A stretch of DNA of 64,000 nt from Larix kaempferi (taxonomy: Eukaryota > Streptophyta > Pinopsida > Pinales > Pinaceae): contig BSBM01000602.1 of NCBI GenBank assembly GCA_027924585.1, positions 7,687,501 to 7,751,500 of the forward strand. The letters are read 5' to 3'. Position 1 is the first letter of the stretch. Every line of letters begins with the position of its first letter. The position numbers were made by a program, and so were the translations under genes. Positions 22,342 through 33,721 of this stretch are shown piece after piece. The notes beneath the pieces were generated by a model. That model was not told the origin of the DNA and ran no database searches. It saw only the letters and a list, made by a program, of their open reading frames with translations.

Positions 22342-24781
22342 TGCATCGAGTGAAATGAGGTGCTCTATAGTCCAATATGGGGGAGATGTTGTAAGGTGTA
22401 TGTGTAGCGTTACATTGTGATGTCGGCTCATAAAATAAAAAATTAAATTATGGAAAGTATTTGAAAAAAATCCATGTTGGTTCATAAAATAAAATATTAT
22501 GAAAAATAATTAAAAAATAGATATTTGTTTATAAAATAAAAACTTAAAACTTAAACCCGGATTTATCAATCAAAAGAGTTTCTTGAGTTTAGATTTAAAA
22601 AAAGAAATACACCTCAAAAAATTGGATCCCTCTAGATGTTTAATAAATACGAATATAAGATAAACCTACATTAATATTTATAAAAACATAAAAATAAAAA
22701 TATTTTACACTACAATATAATAATAAAATAAAGTGGACATTCATGTGAATGCGTTGATATTGAAAATGGTGATAAGTGGACATTACTATTCGAAACCGTA
22801 CTCAAGAGCCAATGCCATATGTTTTAATGAAGTTGTTTCCATATTTGTCTAATGAAATTGTTTCCATATTTGTCTAGAGGGAGCAACATTCTCATTGTTA
22901 TAAAGTGCACTTTGATATGTGTAATTAACTCACGAAGGTCATGTGTAATTAACTCAATGAGGTTAGTGAAAAACAAATTAAAAACCATAGATTGTTGTTG
23001 ATTTGAAAGTCCTTACTTAACCAATCAAGATTTGTTCTTTTGCTTTATTAACAAGATTCAATCATGATATTGCCACCTATCCTTAGAGGGCATGGATTAC
23101 CATCATAGTTTATTTTGATAAATAATAGTAAAGGGATGGTTTCTATATCTATGTTGGTTTTAAATATTGAATTATAAGTTTATTCTAAAATGTCATAAAA
23201 AGAGGTTGAATTAAGGATACACTGTGCATGGGATTTTTTTATGATTTTAAAGGATAAAAATAATTAGAATATGTCTGGGTTTAGGGAAAACTATCAACAA
23301 TAAGATGAAGGTATTAACAATTTATAGAGGACTACATTTGTTAAAATAAAATGGTGCAACACATATAACAACCATTAGAGACTCATCCACTATAATTCAA
23401 TCTTTGGACTTTCAATCACCTCGATATTTTTTGTTTTTGTTTACATAGCCTTATTAAGAGGATCGTTGGCCTATTGCAACATTTTTCCTATGTTTCTTGT
23501 TACCATGTGTTCATGAAATTAAACATTAAAGCCGATCTACAGATCAATATTGGTGCTACTTTGGATGAAGGATATTTGAGGATAAATGGGGGAACTCCTT
23601 ATAGAACCTCACTACCTTAGGCTTAATTCTCACATTGTATAGTGATTCCAAATGCTAATAAATGGATCAAACGAATACCTCAACGAGACTGGCAATTACT
23701 TTAAATGTTGCTCTTATTACTCTTCCCCAAAGTGGCATCAAGGGAGCTTAGGAAACATTCGATGGATGGGTGGAAATTTGTGTGTGGGTTTAATTGGAGT
23801 TGGTCCCATAAGGGTTTGTGGTTATATCAACTATATTTAGGTTGGTATCTTAGATTGCTAGTGTTGGGAGAGCCACCTGGAATGTTATTTATAGCTTGGA
23901 CTTGGATAAGAATTGGTGGCTCTCCGCAATGTTGTTGGGCTCTTTTCTTTGGCTAACCTAGGTTTCTCTTCTTTGGTTCTACTGTGTTTGTGGGATTTGA
24001 AACTTTGTATTGGTGCCTTAGAGGTTTTTCTTGTGGCTTGTTAGTTGTTGGATGTTTTTGTTGCCTTTGAAGAGACCTTCTTGCGCTCGTTGGTTCACAT
24101 TTGTTGGAGTACTAGGGGTAAAGCTTATAGATACAGTGGGGATTTCCATTGTAGGAATAGGTGTGTCATATATTGTGTGACTTAAAGAATATTCAAGGAG
24201 AAGTGGAGAGGTGTGGAAAAGAGGTAGCAAAGGTTTAATGTAGTGTCACCAATTGCAATTTTAGGTGGACTCAGTTGCATGAAGATTGGGAAAGCAAATA
24301 GAGGACATAAAACAAAATTTATGATTACTGTTCCCATGGCCACATTTGCTAGCTATAAGGGTAGTTGAGCATGAATTCATTACATTCATGATTGTAACTA
24401 GTAGAAAATATCTAGAGTTGGAATCCCAACTAGGTTCTCTAAAAATATGTGGTTTCTCGACTTGTGGCTCATTTGGGTTTGCCACATAAATTTATACTTT
24501 CTTCCCCTCCCTCGTCTATAGCTATTGTAGAGGACTTGTCCCCTTGAACCCTCGTAGGAAGTGTAGATGTCATGAACCTTAGGTCAAGAAGGTTTTTATG
24601 GAAGATATTATGCTTGTGCACCAATTGGAAGAAGACAACCAAGGAAGAGATGAAGACATGGATGTATAGGTTGGAAACACTGTTGAGGGCATGGCGGGGG
24701 AGAAATATTAGTCTTATGTTTTACTTTTCTATTATGTATTGTAGGGTAGTTTTGTTATTATCGCAATATAATGCAACATAC
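22342..24781. other. Intergenic, no gene recognised
   Basis: Contains an immediate 27-bp duplication (gaagttgtttccatatttgtct type) near 22830-22875. From about 23640 to 24500 the DNA is less AT-rich and carries several short ORFs on both strands, but none shows a motif I know. It may hold an old element too decayed to read. Confidence 0.4.
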
Positions 24782-24800
24782 ATGCTGTGAGCATATATAT

Positions 24801-25024
24801 ATATTTTAAATGTGGTTCACCAATTGGATAACGTCCACAAGGGAAAATATCTCTTACTCGTGAAGCAGAGTAAGCATTGAACAAATTCATTAGAACGGCT
24901 CACCAGCCTATCATTAATTCATTACAATCTCGGCTCACTAAGAGCATACGTCCGACAGGATTGGAACCCGGGTTGGGAGTGCAACACAACAACTTCCGAC
25001 CACCCGAGCTACACCTCATGGACA
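24801..25024 (-). mobile_element. tRNA-derived SINE with perfect 19-bp TSD
   Basis: On the minus strand the insert begins near 25024. It has an A box TAGCTCGGGTGG (25011-25000) and a B box GGTTCCAATCC (24968-24958), about 31 bp apart, then a roughly 150-bp body ending in an AT-rich tail (ATTTAAAATAT). The 19-bp sequence ATGCTGTGAGCATATATAT stands on both sides, at 24782-24800 and 25025-25043, with no mismatch. The perfect TSD argues for a fairly young insertion. Confidence 0.88.
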
Positions 25025-25136
25025 ATGCTGTGAGCATATATATTGTAGTATAATAGGTTCAAATAGAACATTTTAAACTTAATCATGTATATTTTTGTAA
25101 ATAGGTTGTGGGCCATTTCATATTTTCAGATTTACT

Positions 25137-27852
25137 TTTTTTTTTTTCCTCAGAAAAATTCGTAATTTTATTTCAAATAGTTGATCAAAATTACACTCTG
25201 CACATGTAGTAGAATCTCAGAGATCCCTACATTATCACATATTTTCTTTCCCAAATATATTCTTCATATCTATCCCATACATTACGATATCTGTTACTTC
25301 TGCCCATACTACCTCTTAGACCAGGTTTCTTAAAGACTATTGCTGTTACAATCATTTCTAACTCTCAAAACAGTGTCTCCATATCTTCAAGGAAAGAGCT
25401 GTGATAGTAGCTGAAGGAGCCCTCAGGTGAATAATTTGTTATCCTCCAATTCCCAGGAGCTAATTCCTGCTGCGTCGCTGCTTTGGATAGCTGATCAGCC
25501 ATCCCATTCCGTTCCCGGTAAATATGTGTAAAAGTGATATGGTTAAAGGACTTCTTAATTCTGATCACCTCCTCCAGAATAGGAATCAGAACCATAACCT
25601 GACAGCGCGAAATCTCCTTAGCCCAATCTATTACTATCAGAGAATCCCCAAATATCTGAATAGAAAGACAGCCTTGTTCGAGTGCAAATAACATCAATAG
25701 TTTAAGAGACATTATCTCTGCATAGTTATTTGATCCGTTACCCAAACCAGCCACTAGATGAAAATAGTGTGACTCAGATTTGTGAAGGACTGCCCCCCCT
25801 CCGCACACCCTCTGCTGATCCAAGGAAGCACCGTCAAAATAGGCCCACGGCATAGTTTTGTCTATCTGTTCCACTCGCACCTGTCGGATTTTCGTTGAGA
25901 CAGGATCGATGTAATGTGGTAAGATTGCTGCCGCGTGAGCCACCACAGACTCCAGCTGCACCGTCCTGTCAAGGAAGATTACCGAGTTTCGTGAAATCCA
26001 GATGCTCCATGCTAATATACAAGGTAATGCCCGAAGTTGAGAGTTCTTGAAAATCGACCACCAACCGTTGAAAGCATCCAGTACGCTCTCGCCCCGCCAC
26101 TGTAATCTGATATCCATGTAACAGCCGATTCCTTCCCATAAAGCCTGTGCGAACCGACAGTGTACAAAGAGATGTGCTATGGTCTCTTCCGCGTCCCGAC
26201 AGAGTGGGCAAATTCCCGGGCCCTGGAGAAATCTTTTTTGCAAATTGTCCCAGGTCGGTGCCTTGTTTTCCAGAATAGCCCAAAAAAGTAACTTCGCTTT
26301 GCCCGGGCACTTGAACTTCCACAGTTGCTTCCACCACCACACCAATTCCCTGTTATGAATATCTACATTCAGCTTGATATATCCATTCTTAGGTGTGTAG
26401 ATGCCCGAGGGATGATGATCCCATATAAGTACATCGATCCGATTGGTCAATCGAATATTTGTAAATCTTAATAACCGCAGATAAACCACCCAATCCCCCT
26501 GCAGTTCTGCTGAGATCTCCAGTCTCTGCGCAGATAACCACCCCTGATGCCAAATAGTGGTAGTTCCCGGATCCATAATGTCAGCCAGAAAATAGCAACC
26601 TCTAGCTGCCAAATGAGTCCTCAATTCCACCGGGAGTACATGGCCTCCCCTACAGCCCACCCAAGGGTCCCGCCCAATACGTAGTAGTCGCCCATTGCCT
26701 ATCCTCCACGCCAATCCAGATCCTACCAAAGAGAAATGCTGCGTCACTGCTTTCCAGACCACTGAGCAATTTTCCCTCGACTTATTCCCCAGCCTTATCC
26801 ATTCAAGAAGAGTGAGAGGGGCTATATATTTATGGTATACCACTCTTGTCCAGAGACTGTGTGTATGGATGAGACGCCACGACACTTTGGCCCCCAGTGC
26901 TTTAGCAAACAGAAAAATATTCTTTAACCCCCAGCCTCCCAGTGCTTTAGGGACCGCAATTTTCTCCCATCTGGCCCATACTAAGGCTCGCTGCCCACCC
27001 TTGCCCTGCCAAAGAAAGGCAAAACACAACCTCCGAATCCGCTCCAGGACTCCAATGGGTATCCAAGCCAGTGACAACCAATATACCGGAATAGCTTCCA
27101 AAACTGATTTAACCAGTACCAGCCTCCCAGCCCGAGAGAGCCACTTGTGACTCCAACCATGTAGGCGCTGTTCTAGTTTAGCGATTAACCAGTTCCAGTC
27201 AGACTTCAGATAAGCATTCGGTTTCAAGTGAAAGCCAAGGTACTTTAGTCCTTCATCTAAATCCAGAACCTTGTAAGGAAGATTGTTAGCCATTCGAAGA
27301 ATCTCCTGCTCGGATAAATGTGAGCAAGTGATTGAAGATTTGTCCCTGTTCACTACCATACCCGCTGCTACTTGCATTAAATGGATACCTTCAACCACCT
27401 TAGCTATATCTTGACTCGTGCCATCACAGAAAATCAGTATGTCATCAACAAAAAGGAGGTGTGTGATATACAATACCTGAGAGATAGAGATGCCTCGAAA
27501 GGAACCATCGGCTTTGGCTTTCAGAAAAAATCGACTGAGTCCTTCAGCAACGAGAAGAAACAACAGAGGAGACAGGGACTGTTGTAGCCCCCTACCTGCC
27601 TGGAAGAAAGGACTGGCTGAACCATTGATCAGAACAGCAAAGCTCACCGTTGTGAGGCAAGCCATAATCCATCTGGTAAATTCGTAGCAGAACCCCAGGT
27701 GAGTTAGGAGCAAACGGAGATAAAGCCAGCTGACCCTGTCAAAAGCTTTAGAGAGATCGATCTTAATCACAGCACCCTTCTGCTTCTGCACTTTCAGGGT
27801 GTGTAATCCTTCCTGGGCGACTCCAATGGCCTCATGAATTTGGCGACCTTCG
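25137..27852 (-). mobile_element. Young 5'-truncated L1-type LINE with TSD
   Basis: A minus-strand insertion of about 2.7 kb. Its poly(A) tail appears as the T-run 25137-25147. The TSD tattttcagatttact lies at 25121-25136 and 27853-27868, a perfect 16 bp. The element starts inside the RT domain, so it is a typical 5' truncation from incomplete target-primed reverse transcription. Its pol frame is open from the truncation point to the stop at 25365, which, with the perfect TSD, suggests recent insertion. Confidence 0.93.
25365..27851 (-). CDS. LINE pol fragment: RT, zf-RVT, RNase H
   Basis: The frame is open from the 5' truncation (27851) to the stop at 25365; the first in-frame GTG is at 27791, giving 808 residues. 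There is no native start, since the codons upstream (RQIHEAIGVAQEGLHTLK) are part of the RT. Motifs: IKIDLSKAFDRVSW (residues about 9-22, motif A), RGLQQSLSPLLF (about 67-78), LLFVDDILIFCDG (about 112-124, active site). A zf-RVT domain follows, GICPLCRDAEETIAHLFVHC. RNase H comes last, WAYFDGASL, the GDS strand (IFGDSLIVIDWA) and HIYRERNGMADQLSK. Two changes matter: the YADD box reads FVDD, and the QGDPLSP loop is shortened by two residues, so even the parent was probably impaired. The product, if made, would lack ORF1, endonuclease and the RT fingers. Confidence 0.92.
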   Translation of the reverse strand, partial: EGRQIHEAIGVAQEGLHTLKVQKQKGAVIKIDLSKAFDRVSWLYLRLLLTHLGFCYEFTRWIMACLTTVSFAVLINGSASPFFQAGRGLQQSLSPLLFLLVAEGLSRFFLKAKADGSFRGISISQVLYITHLLFVDDILIFCDGTSQDIAKVVEGIHLMQVAAGMVVNRDKSSITCSHLSEQEILRMANNLPYKVLDLDEGLKYLGFHLKPNAYLKSDWNWLIAKLEQRLHGWSHKWLSRAGRLVLVKSVLEAIPVYWLSLAWIPIGVLERIRRLCFAFLWQGKGGQRALVWARWEKIAVPKALGGWGLKNIFLFAKALGAKVSWRLIHTHSLWTRVVYHKYIAPLTLLEWIRLGNKSRENCSVVWKAVTQHFSLVGSGLAWRIGNGRLLRIGRDPWVGCRGGHVLPVELRTHLAARGCYFLADIMDPGTTTIWHQGWLSAQRLEISAELQGDWVVYLRLLRFTNIRLTNRIDVLIWDHHPSGIYTPKNGYIKLNVDIHNRELVWWWKQLWKFKCPGKAKLLFWAILENKAPTWDNLQKRFLQGPGICPLCRDAEETIAHLFVHCRFAQALWEGIGCYMDIRLQWRGESVLDAFNGWWSIFKNSQLRALPCILAWSIWISRNSVIFLDRTVQLESVVAHAAAILPHYIDPVSTKIRQVRVEQIDKTMPWAYFDGASLDQQRVCGGGAVLHKSESHYFHLVAGLGNGSNNYAEIMSLKLLMLFALEQGCLSIQIFGDSLIVIDWAKEISRCQVMVLIPILEEVIRIKKSFNHITFTHIYRERNGMADQLSKAATQQELAPGNWRITNYSPEGSFSYYHSSFLEDMETLF

Positions 27853-27977
27853 TATTTTCAGATTTACTAATTTGGCCATAGCTCTTTTTTAATACAAAAT
27901 TATATTTATTTAAAAAATAGAAATTAAAAATGATTTATTGACTTTGAAAATCATGCACAACATTGAGAAGAGTCATT

Positions 27978-28430
27978 ACAATATAAAATAAAATTTCAAT
28001 ATAAAAATATAATTTTAAATTATTATATTCATCATAAATATATCATCATATAATATAAAATAAAATTTCAATATAAAAATATAATTTTAAATTATTATAT
28101 TCATCATAAATATACCATCATATAAATATAACATCATATTATATAAAATAAAATTTCAATAAAAAAAATATTATTTTGAATTATTATATACATCATAAAT
28201 ATAACATCACATAATTTTGAATTATTATATACCTCATAAATATAACATCACAACTAGTCATAAATATAACATCAAAACTAGTCATAATACATGATACCAA
28301 TAATATATACATATACTGATAATCATATAATGCAAAATAAAATTTGAATATAAAATTTTAATTTTGAATTATTATATACATTATAAATATAACATCAAAA
28401 TTAGTTATAAGGCATGATATTAATAATATA
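27978..28430. repeat. AT-rich tandem repeat, unit about 72-88 bp
   Basis: The anchor atataaaataaaatttcaat occurs at 27981, 28053 and 28141, and a diverged copy at about 28326. Units end in 'aattattatattcatcataaatat'. The second interval is lengthened by a 16-bp 'ataaatataacatcat' addition. Shorter sub-units fill 28190-28290. Confidence 0.85.
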
Positions 28431-29040
28431 TACATATATTGAGTGTTTATACTGGGTGTTTAGGGTAAAAATTATCTGGCAAAGGTTTGATTATGCGGAA
28501 GGTAAGTCTATATCACAATTATTGGAAGGTGGTATAATTCTGCTATAGCCATGTAGTATAACCTTGTCATTCCACAAGAAATATAACCACATGGTGTGTC
28601 ATTCCACATAAGTATAACCATATGGGTTGCCCAATATTATTCCACATGGCAATTGGCATTGATATCCACCATTAAAATATGATGACCTACCTATATTTAA
28701 CCTTAATCTTTTTTTAGTGAGTTGACCTTTATAGCCTTATAACACCCTTTACTTCTTTTTTAGAAACTAACGTGAACATTGTCCTCTATCAACAAAGTTT
28801 TTCTTAAAAAAAAAAAAAAACCAACACAAACATTTAAAGAAATTCCATCGAAACAAAATGGAATCTTCCTCTTAGGCATGAGGCTAAACTACAAATGGGG
28901 TAGTATCTAGTGTCATGCATATGACTAAGGCTAGATGCTATGTGGTCTCACCATTGTAACTTCAACAATGTCAATAAGGGACATTGATTTTTTTGCAAAG
29001 ATTATCTAGGGACATTGATTTTCTTGCAAATACTATCTAG
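28431..29040. other. Intergenic, no gene seen
   Basis: Moderately AT-rich, with an A-run at 28808-28821 and a 22-bp phrase (ggacattgatttt.ttgcaaa) repeated at about 28981 and 29010. Confidence 0.4.
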
Positions 29041-29446
29041 GTTGAAATTACCTTTTGATATTGGAGTATGACCTAAAATTGCTTTTGATTAAGTGAGAGT
29101 TCATCTTCCTTGAATGTCAAGAAACAGGGTAATGACCCAAACCCTAGAAGCATCTCACACACCTATGATGTAACTGCATGTTGAGATTATATCAACAAAT
29201 GCTAAGCTGATAGCCCAACTAGTTTCTAGTTTAAGTTGAAATTACCTTTTGATATTGGAGTATGACCTAAAATTGCTTTTGATTAACTAAGAGCTCATCT
29301 TTCTTGAATGTCAAGAAACAGGATAATGACCCAAACCTTAGAAGCATCTCACACACCTATGATGTAACTGCATATGATGTAACTGCATGTTGAGATAATA
29401 TCAACAAATGCTAAGCTGATAGCCCAACTAGTTTCTAGTTTAAGTT
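29041..29446. repeat. Direct tandem duplication of about 194 bp
   Basis: Copy 1 is 29041-29234 and copy 2 is 29235-29446; both start gttgaaattaccttttgata and end in tagtttctagtttaagtt. They differ by a handful of substitutions. Copy 2 also carries a small internal repeat (catatgatgtaactg). It is single-copy sequence otherwise. Confidence 0.92.
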
Positions 29447-29447
29447 T

Positions 29448-30850
29448 ATGGCGATGGTTACGTTCAACGTTAAATATTGTTTATTTATCCAAAACAACTT
29501 GAAAAAACTCATTTTCATTAGAATCCGAAGCAAAAAAAGCCAAATCTATCATAGTTTTAGTCTGTTTTTGGATTTTTCAAAGTTCCGTATCACTCTTGAG
29601 ACCTTCAAACCCCCAAGGCATAGAGGAACTGTCCCTTGGAACTCTGATATATGGAACTATGCCAAACACCGAAGAAAAACGTTCCATTTTCAACAACTTT
29701 TATTCCGAGCCAAGTTCAACGAGGAAATGAATCTTCTCACAACTCCGTGGTTCGATGGAGGTCAACCCTCTCACCCGTTTAATAATTTCCCAACTAGCAG
29801 GACCCATTGCATAAAGTCATATTATTAGCAATGGTCGTTTACTTTGATCACATTCAATGGCTTCCAGGCTTCCTTCGAGGCTGTATCTGAGCTCTCCATA
29901 CTGCATGGTTCTCTCTATTGCATTGACCAGCTTTTTCTTTGTAGTGGGCTGTATCGTTATAACATCTACCGAGGGAAAGAGGACGGCATCAGTGGGGATC
30001 CACAGGCTTATTCAGAAAGCTACAGAAAATGTTTTGCCAACTAGTTGCAGACAGATAAGGTATCCTCTTGACATCCGGACGAAGAATCAACACGGTATGT
30101 TTTATATGGAACTTCCTTACTATTTCTCTATATCTGTTTGGATGTGCTACGGTTTCATGTTAAAATTCATCCAGAATTTATCTGCTCTTGCATTTGTATA
30201 ATCATGAGGAGATGCTTGATCTTGCTCATTTGGGTATTAATAAGTTTATGTGTGTGTTCATATATATACACACACGCGAGTGGGTGTGTTGGGGGCGGCT
30301 TGTCTGTCGATTGTTCTTATTTGATTCAACTATATAGGAAGTGCTCCTGAAATATCAATTTTTGTAATGGTTGGGCAAACTGGTTTGATTACTTGAAATG
30401 AATGCTTCCAAACGATATTCATGAACTTAACATAACACAGAAAGACTTGGTTTGATTACTTGAATGCATGGTGGCAATTGATGCTTATGAACTTAATATA
30501 GCACATAAAGACCTTGCTAGTTAGAGGTATTTAAAACCAGCAATTTGACCCTTTACCTCATTTACCAAGTAAAAAACTCCTGGATGGTAGGTCCTCTCAC
30601 ATCTTTCGCTGCATCCTCTTTCGTTACAGTACTAACATCATTCGATTGTTGTCCGTGTTAAGTCTTTGGCTTTGTGATCAGTCTACTCGTGGGCAGACTT
30701 GCGGATGCCTGGGGATATCCAATCCCACTATCACGAGTTTGTAGGATATAGCCAATATGCTACCATGTTAATATCAGCTAACCCAACATAACTGCAACTT
30801 AGCCTAAAACAGGGTTAGATCCCGCCCGTGTCCTACTCGTTTTTATCCAA
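29448..30850 (+). other. Unidentified, possibly genic region with one exon-like ORF
   Basis: This stretch is richer in GC than its surroundings and free of recognised repeats. It holds two sizeable plus-strand ORFs, 29448-29828 (126 codons, no known motif) and 29857-30092 (listed separately). A CA-rich run (tatatacacacacgcg) is at about 30261. No further exons could be placed with confidence. Confidence 0.35.
29857..30092 (+). CDS. Exon-like ORF with N-terminal hydrophobic segment
   Basis: The ORF starts at ATG 29857. Residues about 17-38 (MVLSIALTSFFFVVGCIVI) form one hydrophobic segment after a short basic N-terminus, which fits a signal anchor or signal peptide. A mostly basic segment follows (EGKRTASVGIHRLIQKA). 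At 30093 the sequence reads CACG|GTATGTTT, a good plant splice donor; the ORF runs on without it to 30201. I do not recognise the family and see no downstream exon I would defend. It could be the first exon of a host gene, a captured fragment or chance. Confidence 0.3.
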
Positions 30851-30851
30851 G

Positions 30852-31059
30852 GAAAACCTTGTGGGGAAACTTCCAGGCACTTCCGTGAATTTCACTGATG
30901 GTACCCAATGTAAGCCTCTCGGTGCTGATTCTGGTGCCTGACCCAGCAGGGACTTGAGTGACTCATGAAACAGATGCAGTCAGCCCGGAGACCAAACCGA
31001 GGACTCTGTATGAAGCTCAAAATACTAAGCCACTCGAGCTAGCCCACCAGGCTATATCT
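30852..31059 (-). mobile_element. tRNA-derived SINE
   Basis: On the minus strand, A box TAGCTCGAGTGG (31041-31030) fits the consensus, and a weaker B box GGTTTGGTCTCC (30998-30987) follows 31 bp on. The spacing equals that of the SINE at 24.8-25.0 kb and the A boxes differ at one base, so the two may be of one family. Flanking repeats gtgtcctactcgtttttatccaag (30828-30851) and gtgtcctattgttatccaag (31060-31079) would be the TSD if a 4-bp indel is allowed. Confidence 0.65.
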
Positions 31060-31079
31060 GTGTCCTATTGTTATCCAAG

Positions 31080-32263
31080 AACCACTCTAACTTACAAAGT
31101 GCTGCAATGCTTTTAGGATGGCTGTTACTCACAGAAATAGTCATATTTATGTGGAACAAAATCCTCAATAAAGGATATGCCACTGTAATGTAGTAATCTT
31201 ACGCCACTGTACTATCGTAATCTTGTATTTGAGAAAGCATCACAAAGACAGCGATCATAGGCAACGGGACAAAGATAGCGATCAGGAGCAAGGTGAAGGG
31301 ACAAATGAACCTACACCTGGGTGTAGATTGTACATTTCTGCGTGGGGCCAATGTTGTGGAAGAAAGCAGCCTGCATCTTGGTTTCACTTTAGAGGGACAA
31401 TGATGAGCTTTAGGAATATATGTACATACTACAAACTCATTGCCATGAAATAGTTCTTCTGAATTCTAAGTATCATCCACTAACACCATGAAATATTCTG
31501 ATCATATAAACTAAGAGCATGCCAGTATTAGTATTTTGAATTATTCACTACTCATTAGGAGTAGGGCTACTGACAGATTGCCTAAAGAAGTATGCCTAAT
31601 TTTAGTTGATTATTTAATTGGTTGCCAACCTGACCAGGAATGGTTCATTTAGTTAAACTGTAAATTTGATCTGATTCGATTAATGTGGCTTTTAACTTTA
31701 TGAATAATGAAAATGCTTTTGTTGGGCAAACTGCGCAGCCTGGTGATAATAGATAATCCTGGGCAACCGAAATAAGTTGTATAGGCCTCTTCTATCTGTC
31801 CTTACATGGGCATGGGTCTAAGATAATTGTTAAGTTGTTCATTTTGCCAGCCACAGGCAACAGTTTTATTCTCATCTTACGTCTGTTTGGCAGCGTTATA
31901 GTATTAGACAAGTTGGTCACTGTCATTGCCATATTTTTGGGGTTTGATCCTTAGGTGTCTTTGATAGTATTGATTCCCCTACATCCAAGACTACTCATGT
32001 TGAGGAAGATTCAAGCAAATTTCACCGTCAGCCCAAAATTGTCCTTCTTCAAGGACATACACTGTTTCATTCTTCTAGATTTGTGGAGGTCCATCATTGT
32101 TGGGGTTGGTGCTCTCTACTTTTATCATGCTGAATTAGAAAGTATTTGTTCACTATGTAGGTACTTTGATTATCTGATCTAATAGTAGGTTCACATGTGT
32201 TCTCATGTTCAGTGCCTGATCTTTCCATATGCTGCTTTCATAGGGATTCTGAGCCATATCTCA
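31080..32263. other. Intergenic, no gene recognised
   Basis: Mixed-composition sequence with short ORFs on both strands (for example 31223-31453 and 31955-32182 on plus). None carries a motif I know. Confidence 0.4.
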
Positions 32264-33094
32264 ATCTGGCCTCATTGTTTTTTTTTTTAACAAAAACGAA
32301 TAGATATATTAAAAAATAAAAAATTGCCGTGACTGAAAGCCAGGATCGGCAGAATACAACTCTTTTTTCATTGAATCGAAAGTATAATTCTTCTAAATAA
32401 AACTGTTGACTGTCTCTTTGCTATCATTGCTATCTTTCCTGATTTTAATCCAGCATTCCATTTCATGGTGAATTGTAATCTTCGAATTTCTGCATAGCCC
32501 ACTTCATATAAGTCAAGACCCATACCCCCATTCTCAAGATAGTTTTCAATTTCGAAATTAAGTGAAACCTTTCAGTGCCATCTTTCACTTTCCTTTTTCT
32601 CAATGACCTGTCATTGAAACCCTGCTTTGCTATGACTCGTTTTCTGATCTGGAGCTGATACCTGGAGCTTTTTCAACCTGTCAGACCTCGAAGTTCTTGA
32701 ATGTTCTGCTCGAGAATTTTACATACAAACGGTATGATGCGCTCCTGCCACCTGGACAGGCAACACAAACTTCACCAGTTCACATCTTCCTTCAAATTCA
32801 TTTATGCCAAAACTTCGGCTTGTTCCACTTCTCGTGCTTGTTCCAGAACTCGTGAGGGGATAGCTTTTGCTTATTCCAAAGCTCTGGAATGCGTTCAGTT
32901 CTCCTTCTTTAGCCTTCTAGTTAAGATCCAAACACTTCTCAGCACTGTTCCATGGGCGTTGATTGAATATGGAGTTGAGACTTCTGCATTCCTTCTTAAT
33001 CACTCTGTTTTCTACTACATCCACGGCTATTTTCACAGGATCAATAGCTGGAGGTTAGGGATCGTTTGTCCTATTCCAAGAAGGTTCTTCAGTG

Positions 33095-33721
33095 TTAAGG
33101 AATCTGGTGTATCATGCTGTCATGACTGGATGAGCTAAGGATCCCTTGGCTGAGATTGGTTCCAGCGCTTGCTTCTGCGTCTGCTTCCTTGTTTAGATTT
33201 CTTAAGATATGAAAACCTTTGAATTGTGCAAACGTGCTCACAATTTGCTGGATACGCTGGATAATTCGATTTAAGGCAAGATTGTTGAGGTTTTTGTTTG
33301 TGTTGATGGCTCTGATGATTATCATGGAGTCACCAAATACCTGTAAATTATCAATTTTATGCTCTTTGGCAATCTGACACCCTTTCAGCATGGCTAGGGC
33401 TTCCGCTTGGTTATTAGAGCTGATTCCCAAACCCCATCTAAACCTCAATTTCCTTTTTCCACTTCTAATCAACAAGACTCCCGCAACTCCTGCTACACCG
33501 GGGTTACTCTTAGAGGCACCATCAAAATATAAGCTGTCCATTGCTTGTTTGTCTCTCCATTTATGAAATTCAGTTTCAGTTAATCTGATTTGCCAATTTG
33601 GAAGGAGTCGCGATTGAAGGATCTTATTCGGGCTGGGGGAGGTGATTCCACTCCAAGTCAATTCTTTCTTGCTGAGAATTGCATCTGACTTGTAGTTGGA
33701 GCTGTTGATAGTTTCGATCAA
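33095..33721 (-). pseudogene. LINE RNase H domain
   Basis: SLYFDGASKSNPGVAGVAGVLL (about residues 64-85) is the first strand with its catalytic Asp. NNQAEALAMLKG holds the catalytic Glu. LQVFGDSMIIIRAI holds the second Asp. FHILRNLNKEADAEA holds the last Asp. All four catalytic acids are in place, so the domain itself is well preserved although the element is not. RNase H removes the RNA strand during LINE cDNA synthesis. The end reads SSSHDSMIHQIP and a stop. Confidence 0.85.

Noticed and set aside
24950-25015. A tRNA gene on the minus strand
   Set aside because: A and B boxes are present but the body does not fold to a cloverleaf by eye, and the perfect TSD shows a SINE.
26695-27150. 151-codon plus-strand ORF
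   Set aside because: Antisense shadow of the well-supported LINE pol frame.
32701-33138. 145-codon plus-strand ORF
   Set aside because: Lies mostly in the 3' UTR and antisense to RNase H of the minus-strand LINE; no motif.
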